64,000 nt of DNA from Phragmites australis (lineage: Eukaryota > Streptophyta > Magnoliopsida > Poales > Poaceae): contig NC_084940.1 in assembly GCF_958298935.1 (NCBI RefSeq), forward strand, positions 9,640,001 through 9,704,000. Direction: 5' to 3'. Made by a program: the position numbers and the translations under genes. Position 1 is the stretch's first letter. Every line of letters starts with the position of its first letter. Shown here one piece after another: positions 44,481 to 55,140 of the stretch. The notes beneath the pieces were generated by a model that was not told the origin of the DNA, did not search any database, and saw nothing but the letters and a program-made list of their open reading frames with translations.

Positions 44481-45930
44481 ATCATGTACATGTCAACTCA
44501 ACTTCTCTACTATGTACTAATATGTGGTACTACTTCATATCTTACGGCTATGTTTGGTTAATTGGGTGCTAAAAGGTGGGATGATGATCTGGTTGAAGGT
44601 CTTTTTAATCCCTCCTAATTCTATTTGAGAGGATACAAATTAAGGACACACAAACCCCTCACGGTTTATCCACTCTACAGTATAAACACGCACATATGTA
44701 TGTGCACCCACACGCCACAGACTTTAAACTACACGGAATGCGAGCACACTTGTTCTAGTTAAACATGTGCGTACCCTGATTAGAAAAAGACAAATAAGTG
44801 GTTCGGTGAATGTGAGGGTGTTTCCTCCCAGGTCCCACCCCGCGGGTTAGTCCTCTCTGACTTTGGAACCCTACCTCAACCATAAAATCATAGGGAGTGT
44901 TTATTTATCTACTGATAGATTTATTAAAAAATCTATTAAATTATGGACCATTGGATCTAAATCAGATGTACATGATTAATCTCATCTTCATATATAAGAT
45001 TCCTAACCCTAATCCCTACTCATTCCACTCCACCCCACCTGCCCAACTCCCGCAGCCGCTGCTCCACACGCCGCCGCCCTCCGCCTCGTCATCACCGTCT
45101 CCGACGTCGGTGCACCCTGCCCTCCTCTGTCGCCCCTCCCTCCTCTGCCACCCCTCTTCCTCCTCCGCCCCGGCGCCCCTCCTCCTCGTGCTCCCTGCTG
45201 CCACCGCCTCCCCGCACGGATCTGGTGGCGCCACCGTCACCGGATCCGCCGCCCTCGACCGTCGCCATCACTAACCAATCCAACCTCGACGCCCCTGCCA
45301 CCATCACCGGCCTAACCGGTGATCCTGCGCCACCCGTGGTGGGCAGTGCTCCCGCCGTCTTACTGTCCTACCCACAGCCAGCCACCACCGTCAGGCCGAC
45401 GGCGTCCCCCAGAGCTCCCTCCCTCTACAGCTGGCAGCCCTCAAAATCCTAAAAAACTGAAACTCTAACCCTAACCCTAACCTCATCGTCACCGAAGAAG
45501 GGGACGTCACTGGAGGAGCTCGCCGGAGGAGATGGTTGCATGAATCTCCAAGTTCATCCTACGGTATGAAATTCAACATATTTCTTCCCCTTTTTCCGTT
45601 GATAGATAAATAACAGTGTTCAAATCCTAAATGGAATTTTTCTAGATGAAATCTTTTTCCTATTTATCTACAAGTAGTGTATATAAGCTAGAAAAATAAG
45701 TGCACTTATTGTAGTCTAGTGGTAGAGTACGAAGTACGTTGTGGTAAAAAGTTTCATATGCAGTTTTCATAAAAGTCTGAGTACATCTAAAATATGATAT
45801 AGTCTATTATATATACAAATGAAAATGAGAATACATGGTCAAAAGTTATCTAAGAAAATGAAAATATGCTTGAAATTTTCATAGAGAAAAGCATACCATT
45901 CCCAATTTGGTGGACCCTAATTTGGATATA
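44481..45930. other. Intergenic between Mutator-like element and CACTA-1, with promoter-like block
   Basis: 44481-44880 is AT-rich and empty. At 44988-44997 a TATATAAG box is followed by 'cctaaccctaatccc' and a 450-bp GC-rich block (45020-45440) open in several frames, with Pro/Ser-rich translations on the plus strand. A GTATG donor-like site is at 45564. It looks like a promoter plus first exon of a captured gene fragment or a long element's 5' end, but I recognise no protein. 45600-45930 is AT-rich with nothing visible. Confidence 0.4.
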
Positions 45931-46130
45931 CACTACCAGAATTGTCGATTTCCTCGTGTGCTAAATACGTTCCCCTGTGTTTTTCGGTCTGCACACGGGG
46001 CAATCCAAGCTCTTCCCATGTGCCACGAGTGACACTCGGGAGGTTTCTAAAGCACAAGGGAAACATGAAATTTTTCCTTGTGGCCAGGTACTGCACACGG
46101 GTGATTCGTTGGTGCACGGGGACGTCCACC
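45931..46130. repeat. CACTA-1 left terminus and subterminal repeats
   Basis: CACTACCAGAA terminus, then CCTCGTGTG, CCCCTGTG, CACACGGGGC, CACGAGTG, CACTCGGG, CACAAGGG, CACACGGG and CACGGGG in both orientations, mirroring the right end. Confidence 0.9.
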
Positions 46131-47573
46131 GAAAGCTGTAGAAGCCGTGCCGAGTAACAGAGAAAATTGCTGATCCGTTCTGACGCCTTCTTTTCCCTCC
46201 ATCAAAGACACGGGTGGGCTCCTTTCCCTCCACCAAAAATTTCCCCTTCCCTGTCTCTTGACCCTTCACGCCTGCTGCTCTCACTCATCCAACAAAATTT
46301 CTGCTCCACCTTTCCTCTTGCTGCTTCCCACCCTAGCGAGCTTGCTTCACCATGGCACCCCCACTGGACCTCCCCGCTGACGGCTGCTGCTGATCTCTGC
46401 TCCTTCTCCCTCACCTCCCTGGCTGCTGCCACTTCGGAATCTCAAGAGCTGCACCTGCCCTCTACTACATTAAATCCTATTGATGATGGTGGTTGTGTTG
46501 GCTTCCCCACTTGATTAACCAAATTTTGCTCAAGGGATTAGCCCTATTTTCTAATGGTAGGTTGCCCTCGTGTGTGCAGTTTTATTTTCTGGGAGCTGAG
46601 AACAGCTTTCTTTATTCTTTTTGAAAGAAAAATCTGGTAGTAGCTTGAGGGACAGCTGCATGTGTAGTGATTGCCTGAAATTTGCAACCCAGATTAGCCC
46701 TATCCTTTTTGTGTTTTTTCTTGGTGTAGATTTGTGAATCTGAAATATATTATGTGGAAGAATGTTTCACAGGATGGTTTCATTTAGTTAGTTGGTGCCA
46801 CTCTGCACTTTTCATTAGTCTCTATCTTCTCTGAATTTCCAATGCTGGTAGTCTAATAAGAGCGAAATGCTTTAATAAAAAATAGAATATTGTATGTACC
46901 ATAGTGATGGCTGCTCATATGCACTTTGTATTTCTTATCCCTTTGATGCACAAATGTGAGTCTAAATATTGTAAAGTTGGATAGATGTGTCCTGTTCTTG
47001 CAATAGCCAAAATTAATTAAGTCAATAGTAAAGCCTATGTATTGTGTATGCAATACTCTTCTGCAATTTTAACTTCACTTTGTGTTTGTTCTTGGAATAA
47101 TATAATTTAATCCATGCTAATAAGAGTTCAACTTGCATTGGCCCGAAGCTGCCTCTGTCTGGGGGGCCAATTGCTTGCAGATTACAACAATCTTGCTGCT
47201 ATCTAAAGGATAGACGTATTCCAGAACACATCTAGGCTACTAGCTGTTGCACGCCTCAGAACGGTGGTAGGCAGGTAAGGCACACTCATCTACCTTCTTA
47301 TCTTTCGTAAGTCTGTTTATATGATTGTGATGGCATGTTTGATTTGGTGAATGATATCGTGCGGGATTTGAGGGGTGAGAATAAATCATGTTAATTTTAT
47401 GGGGAGTCTATCGTTTGATCTTTCAAGAGAATATATTAACATGTCCACATGTGAGATTCTAATTTACACTTCATATACAAACATGAATATGTGTGGTTGC
47501 ATATAATTTATGGTAGATAAAATGTTGGTATAGTGTATCTGAATTATTTTGTAATTTTATGACCACTAGGATA

Positions 47574-50500
47574 ATGGAAGATCGTAGTTGGATGTACACG
47601 GGGCATAGAGGGCAGGAGATTATACTACTGAATGGATAGAGAAAGCTGAATAGTTTGTAGATTATGTGTTTGGTAGAGCAAGTGGTGAGGATGTCCCATG
47701 CCCATGCAAATTTTGTGGTAATACACGGCCACAAATAAGGATGACAATGATTACACACTTGTGCAAGTTTGGATTTAGACTAGATTATACAGTGTGGGTC
47801 TACCATGGTGAAGAGCACCCAACTAGATATGAGATACTGAGGCAGTGCACCGATGATCATGAGTTTGATAATGATTGAATAGATGACATGGTCAACGATG
47901 TCCGTGATGCACATGGACCATCTATAGAGGAAGAACCTGAGCCTGTAGCCCATGCTTTCTTTCAAATGTTATCTGCAGCAAGCCAGCCTCTCCATGAACA
48001 CACACAAGTCTACCTACTTGATGCTATCACCTGTCTACTTGTAGTCAAGTCTCAATTCAGCACAAGCATTGCATGCTTTGATGCTTTCTTGAGTGTTATC
48101 TGCACCCTTCTCCCACATGGCCATAAACTTTCCCGTAACTTATATGAGGCAAAGAAATTACTAAGTGCCCTTAGTATGCCATATGAGAAGATAGATGCTT
48201 GCCCCAATAACTGTATGTTGTTTAGGAAGGAGAATGAGAACAAGAATTTTTGTGATAAATGTGGTGAGTCTAGGTATATTGAAGTTCAAGGAAGTGATGG
48301 TCTAAAGAGGTAGCTCACTGTGGCCAGGAAAGTGTTGCGCTATCTACCAGTCATATCACGGCTTCAACGTCTGTACATATCAGAAGGTTCAGCCAAACAA
48401 ATGACATGGCACAAGTATGGCCATCGCTACCATCCAGATAAGCTAGTCCACCCATCTGACGGTGAAGCATGGAAGAAATATGACCGGGATTTTCCAGAGT
48501 TTGCTGCTGAACCTAGAAATGTTCGGCTTGCAATTGCAACAGATGGATTCAACCCATTTGGTATGGGTGCTTCACCTTACTCTTGCTGGCCTGTGTTTGT
48601 AATCCCACTCAACCTCCCACCTGGTGTTATCATGCAAAAGCACAACATTTTCCTCAGTTTAGTAATCCCTGAACCCAAATACCCTGGAAAGAACATTAAT
48701 GTATTTATGCAGCCCCTAGTAGATGACTTGAATGTAGCTTTCAACCAAGGCGTACTTACATATGATCGGGCATCAAAGCAGAATTTCACAATGCGTGCAA
48801 CATATCTATACTCCCTCCATGATTTTCCCGGCTATGGCATTTTTTCTGGGCGGTGCATGCATGGAGAAATGCCCTGTCCAGTTTGCATGGATAGTGTAAA
48901 ATGCATATGGTTGAAGTCTGGTCACAAGTGGTCCTTCTTTGATTCCCATCGACAGTTTCTTCCATTGGATCATGAGTTTAGGTCTGATACTGGGGGCTTT
49001 CGGGCAAATGTTTCTGTCCACAATGAAGCATCTCCTCACCTAACAGGAGAGGAGAAACGTGCACAATTTGAAGCCCTTGACCCCCTTGCTGATGGTGATG
49101 GGTTCAAGGAATATGGCGATCAACACAATTGGACCCACATTCCAGGCCTATGGCAGTTATCATACTTTGATAAGCTTCTTCTTCCGCACAACACAGATGT
49201 AATGCACAATGAGAAGAATGTCATGGAGGCCATATTTAACACATTCTTTGACCTTCCTGACAAGACCAAGGACAATGTTAAGGCTCGTATTGATCAAGCT
49301 GAACTTTGCAATAGACCACATCTCAACATGATTTACAAACCCTCTACCGGAAAATGGGAGAAGCCACAAGCAGATTTTTTCTTGAGTAGACCCCAATGGA
49401 AGGAAATACTAGAGTGGTTTCAGACCCTAAAGTTTCCTGATGGGTATGCAGCAAATTTGAGGAGAGGAGTGAACCTGAGTACCATGCGCATCAATGGGTT
49501 AAAGAGTCATGATTATCACATAATGATGGAACGCCTATTACCTGTCATGTTTCGAGGGTATGTTCCGGATAATGTCTGGGAAGTGATGGCAGAGTTGAGC
49601 CTCTTTTATCATCAGCTATGTGCGAAAGAGCTAGACCCCATTGTGTTGGAAAGCATGGAGCGTGAAGCACCTATTTTACTTTGTAAGTTAGAGAAGATCT
49701 TTCCTCCAGGGTTCTTTAATCCAATGCAGCACCTAATTCTTCATCTCCCATATGAGGCAAGGATGGGTGGACCAGTACAATATCGTTGGATGTTTTGAAT
49801 TGAGAATTGTCAAAAAGACCTTAGAAGCAAAGTAAAAAACAAATCTCATGTTGAAGCGGGTATTGTAGAGGCAGAAACTCTTGAAGAAATCTCAAACTTC
49901 TCATCCATCTACTTCTCTGACCATGTCCCCACGGTTCATAATCTAATCCCAAGATACAATGTGGACTCAGCCTCTTCAAATCAAGGGGTGACACCACTTG
50001 TAAGGCAGGAAGACGGGAATTGACAGAGAAAGAGTGGCAGACTGCTATGCTGTATGTCCTCACCAATCTTCATGAGGTTGATGACTATGTTGGGTAAGCA
50101 ATTTTATTTTGGTTGAAGTTACAAGTTATTGACTTTCCTGAATTAGCCTTGTGATTTTATCACTTGTAGGCAATTCAAGGATGAACAATGGAAGAGACAT
50201 GGTGATCCAACTAGGAGACAACTTGAGAATTTACTAAGGAATGGTGCTGGGTGTGGCCATCCTAATTTTGTTTCTTGGTTCTATCAGCTAGTAAGATCAT
50301 TGTCCTATTCTCTCCCCTTGACATTGTATCCCTGTGAAATGTGAGCCTAACACCAATTAACTTTGTAGAGCTTGAGGGACAGGGACATGTCCATGAGTGC
50401 TGACTTGAAGCAAGTAGCAAAAGGATACCACCAATGGGTGAAAACATATAGTACCTATGATGTGAATGGTTACCGGTTTCGAACAGATAAACATGAGAAG

Positions 50501-51172
50501 GAAAGGCCTAATGCAACTACCATAAATTGTGGCTTAGTGACTATTGGCCAAGACAACGATGGTATAACAATTGAGTACTATAGATTTATCAAAGATATCA
50601 TTGAACTCAGTTTTGAAGGCCGTATATCTCTGTCTCTTGTCTTGTTCAATTGTCATCGGTTCCATCCAAGAAATGGAGTTAGACAAATGTTGCAGTATGG
50701 GTTGGTAGAGGTTGCACATGGGACTATAAATCCAGGTTTTGAGCCATTTGTTGTAGCTCAACAAGCCACATAGGTGTACTACATCCCTTACCCATGCAAA
50801 TCTATACCAATTCTTGCGAACTGGTGGGTGGTATATAAGGTTAATGCACCGGGTAAACTGCTTGCCCCTTCTGAGCAGGACTATGATATTGAGACCAATG
50901 CCTTTGGGTCTGAATTCTTTCAAGAAGATGGTCTTCAGGGCACTTTTGTTATTAATCTTTCTGAAGGGTTGCATAGTAGGGATAATGAAGAAAGGGAAGT
51001 TGAGGAGGTTTCAAACCCTGATGACTTAAGAATGCTAAATAAGTCAAATGCGGGTGTTAATGGTGCTGATACTAATGCCTTTGATGCACAACCTCTTGAA
51101 GAAGTTGAAGATGATGTTAACTTGATTGAAGTCACAGCTGATGAGGCGGCTAACTTTGATGAGTACTTCTAA
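47574..51172 (+). pseudogene. CACTA-1 TNP2-type transposase gene
   Basis: Transposase for CACTA excision and insertion. Domains in order: Transpos_assoc (MEDRSWMYTGHRGQ, VPCPCKFCGNTRPQ, CKFGFRLDYTVWVYHGEEH; 47574-47830), Transposase_21 (CPNNCMLFRKENENKNFCDKCGESRY; RNVRLAIATDGFNPFGMGAS; FLSLVIPEPKYPGKNINVFM; GEMPCPVCMD; 48200-49300), DUF4218 (INGLKSHDYHIMMERLLPV; FFNPMQHLILHLPYEARMGG; 49490-49795) and, after two introns (donors GTAAGC about 50095 and GTAAGA about 50290), DUF4216 (TINCGLVTIGQDND; VYYIPYPCKSIPILANWWVV). The stop is at 51170-51172. Interruptions: a frameshift near 47615, stops at 47651, 47876, 48311, 49796 and 50771, and a frameshift near 49980. The central block 48314-49795 is open for about 490 codons. 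Stops fit single C-to-T changes in CAG or CGA codons. Confidence 0.95.
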
Positions 51173-51281
51173 GTGTGTGTTTTGACATTTTGTTGGCTAT
51201 ACCTTTCGATTTGTTTTGTACTATTTCATAGCTGTTTTATTTTTTCTAATTGTTATAACTGATATAACTCTTTATTTCAGG

Positions 51282-53354
51282 ATGATGCGCTTAAGCACAG
51301 GATCTGAGGGGTCTTCTTCCTCCAGCCAAGGAAGAACTGGATCCAGGGCTGGATCAAGTACATCTATGATGCAGATAGTTGCACAACCTGTTGCTGATAA
51401 CAATCAATCAGAGGAGGCAGAGATGGAGGATGAGGAAGTTGAGGAGGAATTGTTCTCACGGGGTCCCTCACGACTCCCACAGGCCCCTGCAAGGGAAGAG
51501 GAAACGCCTGTCATCACTCTGCAAGGAGATACGTATGTATATTTGACACAAAATTTAGAGAATAACTTTGCACTGTAATTGCTTATGTGTTAAGCTTCTA
51601 TTGAGGTTTACTTGACATGTACACAGGCACTGGATTGAAGAAACCACAGAAGGAAGTCTTCCAAATGGTATACTTGGCTTGATTGTTCGGGATAAGTTCC
51701 TTGGACTAGTCACATATGAAGGCAAGGAGGAGCCTTCATTTTCATGGAAGCACTACTTGCTGGTGCCTGACCCCATCACTGATCCGGAGAGACAATTAAA
51801 CAACCTTCTTGAGCGAGTAGAGGAGGATTTCTGGGTAAGTAAAATATGTACAAACCTGCAAATGAGTAATCATTTTTGTGCACTAACTCATTATTTGAAG
51901 CGTTTTCCTATTTGTAGCTCTACTTTAGATGGGCAGAAAATAGATAGCATCATGCTAGAAGAAATGTTCACAATGTCACACAGGACCTCATCCCACGAAT
52001 GTTCTACGAAGGGCGCATCCAGTCTGTGATCACCTACCACAAAAATATATTGAAACGAAAAATAGGTAGGTCAGAGGCATGTAGGACATATCTTACATTG
52101 GAACAATATATGCAGGTAAGTTGTCATGTTCCAATATAGTTGTGACATGCATTATCTATGTTCCAGTTTTATGCTATTTAAAATGCTTTCTTCTACATGT
52201 AGGCAAAAGCTTGGTGGGCAATGAAGTGCCCACAGGCATGGAGGAAAGTTGCAGAATTGAAGTGGTGTAAAAATGAATGGAAAAGCTTTGTCTTGTGCGG
52301 GTAGAAAGAGAAAGGAGCAGATGCCAGCACCTGCCCACTACCAGGGCAGTGCTTCAATGCCTCGTTATAAGAGAAAATTGGTGAGTGAGTTGCATTAAAA
52401 TGGAAAATATCTTTTTAGATCCATTAGTTTCTTAGTACCTGAAAACGAGTCTACAAGGCAAAAATATACCATTGTCAATTGTTTGATGCAGGAAAAGCAA
52501 GAGAAGAGGCCAATATCTGATATTGAAGCTTACTCAATTGGGAAGAGGGTTGACAAAAAGGGCAGTAATTGCAACCCAAAAACAAACGAAAAGCTTGTAA
52601 GTTTTTTCGCTCTTTGTGCATCCCTTGTCGTAGTTCTGTTGCTGCATATTTAGATGTGTAGTAATGAAAAATACTTGTGCAGGAGGCGTATAGAATTGCT
52701 ACCTTAGAGAGGCATGGCCCTGAGTTTAAATGGATCGAAGAGCCCATAGATGGAATTGTTGTCCACAAAGCTGGTGGGGGTAAGAAACATGGTCGCTGGA
52801 TGATTGGTGATGGCTTTGTCAACACGGAGCTAGTCCTCTCTGAGGTGCGCTCATCACGCAACGACTCGACGGATGCTGAATGCCCTACAAGACAACCATG
52901 GACTGCTCCTAAAAGTTCTATAGTTCAGCAGCTCAGGCAGGAGCTACAGGAAGTACGTCAAGGGAGACAAGAGGATCGGGAGTTCTACAATTCAGAGATT
53001 CAGGTTTGAATCAGCTTGGGTGATTGTATTACAGCCATATTATTGCATTGTCTTAGTATAGATTTATCTAACATGATTTTTTGGCAATTCCAGTCACTCC
53101 GAGCTGAGTTCAATGCTTATTGTAATTTGGTGTCTGCACCACATTTGGTTAGCACTACCTGAACTGCTTGTATTTCAACAATTTGGTTACATGTCAACTT
53201 ATTAGAACCATTTACTTGTTCCCTTTTGGCAATTTAGGAAATGTCCGAGTCTGAGGCGGCTCATAATCGAAATGATTCTGCCAATGATGTTCTACAAGGC
53301 CATGTTAGTCCAAGTGAAGATCAGATTGGTGAGACCAGTCTTGTGATATCATGA
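51282..53354 (+). pseudogene. CACTA-1 second gene (TNPA-like / coiled-coil protein)
   Basis: Starts MMRLSTGSEGSSSSSQGRTG at 51282, with a Ser/Gly-rich then acidic N-terminus (EAEMEDEEVEEE). Exons: 51282-51532, 51627-51834, 51918-52115, then several smaller ones, with GT..AG junctions at each. Later exons read LIPRMFYEGRIQSVITYHKN, AKAWWAMKCPQAWRKVAELKW and HGPEFKWIEEPIDGIVVHKAG. Near the end, SIVQQLRQELQEVRQGRQEDREFYN is a clear coiled coil. The end is SLVIS-stop at 53354. By position and composition this corresponds to the second (TNPA-like) gene of plant CACTA elements, whose product binds subterminal repeats; sequence similarity to a named domain is weak. A stop (51946-51948) and a break near 52303 indicate decay. 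Confidence 0.75.
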
Positions 53355-53759
53355 ATCCCAGATTCATGATAATCCTTTTGGCTACTCGTGAGAGAAGAGT
53401 TTGCATCAGTCCCATATTCGTTTTGGTGAAACTGATCATTTTGTGAACAAGCACATATTCAGGAACCATAACTTAGTTTGACCCTATTTAGCATTTACAA
53501 GATGCACTTGCTGGATGTATGCTGAAACCTGATGGTCTTGTAATTTTTGTTCAAACTGGATGTTGCATGCTAATTGTTCCATGAATATTCGTATCTATGA
53601 CCATAATAGATGGTGCTTTGCCTACTGAATATTTGCATCTATGACCATCATGGGTCTTGTCTATTGAATCTGTGTATATATGTGTGATTGCAACAGATAT
53701 TTGTATTGGAATGAAATTAGCTATTTTGCATGAAATGGTGTAAAAAAAATTATGTTGAC

Positions 53760-54151
53760 AAAAAAACCCCGTGTGTCTGTACTCAATTACACATGGGAAA
53801 CTTTTCCTAAAGATAATGTTGGTTTCATTCACGTGGCAGATTTTACCGTGTGTTAGTTTTCTTACGGCACACGGGGAAGTTTGACGTTACCGTTGCATTA
53901 AACTGCTCCATGGTGGGCTTTCCCGAGTGTTATTAACCCCCTGTGTTTTGAATTGGTACAAGGGAATGCAAAATTCCCCGTGTGTATTGTTTTTTTGCAC
54001 ACGGGGAATTCCTCCTTCCCCGTGTAAAGGCCCCCGTGTACCCATTCCCGTGTGTTGGGAGAATTGATGCACGGGGAATAGCTTCTCCGTGTGCATTTAA
54101 ATCTTCCCCGTGTGTTGCTAACACATAGGGAAATCCACATTTCTGGTAGTG
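53760..54151. repeat. CACTA-1 right subterminal repeats and terminus
   Basis: Repeated CCCCGTGTG / CACACGGGGAA in both orientations (about a dozen copies), ending in CTGGTAGTG. In CACTA elements these repeats are binding sites for the element-encoded TNPA-type protein. Confidence 0.9.
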
Positions 54152-54248
54152 ATATGTGATTATGTGTTGTGGCTCCACTCAGCAGCATATACTATCCACA
54201 TATGTGATTTGGCACCACTGTTCATCTACCACTATGTGAAAAAGTATA

Positions 54249-54910
54249 TTAGTGAAGGGTGGTAACCATTATTAGTGACGAGTCACACACCCGTCTCTCC
54301 AAACGTGTCACTGATGGGAGGTCATCGATGACGGGTTTTGACCCGTCACTGATAAGGTCATGAGTGACGGGTCGTATCTGTGAGCCGTCACTGATGTGTG
54401 TCTCCCATATGCTCAGTAGAATCACATCAGTGACGGGTAACCATAACCCGTCACCGATGAGGTCACTAGTAATGGTTCGTAACCATGACCCGTCACTGAC
54501 GTGCATCTCCCATGTGCTGGACAGAATCACATCAGTGACGGGTGATATTTTTACCCATCACTTATGTGTTCGAATAAGTGACGGGTAAACTGATAGCCTG
54601 TCACTTTTGTGACCAAATAAGTGAAGGCTAATGGTATTCACTCGTCACTGATGTGCATCTCCCATGTGTTGGGGGAAACACATCAGTGACGGGTTATATA
54701 GTTACCCGTCACTTATGTATTCAAATAAGTGACGGATAAACTGATAACCCATCATTTATGTGACCAAATAAGTGATGGTTAATGGTTTTCATCCATCACT
54801 GATGTGTTTCCCCTAGTAAATGGGAGACGCACATCAATGACGATGACAAGGGTACCCGTCACTTATGTGTATGTCATAAGTGACAGGTAATGGTCTTCAC
54901 TCATCACTAT
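54249..54910. repeat. CACTA D 3' subterminal repeats
   Basis: About 25 copies of (A/G)GTGACGGGT or its complement ACCCGTCAC(T/C), many within a longer module CATCAGTGACGGGT alternating with ATGTGCATCTCCCATGTG. Direct and inverted copies alternate, as is usual for binding-site arrays at CACTA ends. Confidence 0.9.
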
Positions 54911-55140
54911 TGACCTCATCATCCTACAGGCTTCTCCTATTTCCTGGTTGCATCCAAGAGCATAGCCAATATTTGGCATCCATCTTCTCCTTGTAAACAT
55001 AGCATTGCATCTATATCCATATCGACACACTTATATAGGAATTCACTTCGTCACAGAATCACAAAGGTTACGAAGTTCCAATCAATTCATCACATAATCA
55101 CAAGTTATAAAGTTATAATCACTTCGTATTACATAAGACC

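Larger units (their letters stand above)
45931..54151 (+). mobile_element. Complete CACTA element (CACTA-1, 8,221 bp) with 3-bp target duplication ATA
   Basis: Left end CACTACCAGAATTGTCGATTT (in part) at 45931; right end reads TTTCTGGTAGTG at 54151, whose complement is CACTACCAGAAATGT. ATA lies on both sides (45928-45930 and 54152-54154), the 3-bp duplication expected for CACTA elements. Subterminal repeats based on CACACGGGGAA / CCCCGTGTG cluster at 45945-46130 and 53760-54130. It carries two genes in the same orientation: a TNP2-type transposase (47574-51172) and a second multi-exon gene (51282-53354). 46530-47570 is non-coding leader with a probable untranslated exon ending in a GTAAGG donor near 47275. 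It is the only element here with both ends and both genes. Confidence 0.95.

Noticed and set aside
45460..45485. CTAACCCTAACCCTAACC telomere-like repeat
   Set aside because: Only about three units and a 6-bp CCCTAA period, whereas plant telomeres are CCCTAAA; probably chance in a CT-rich leader.
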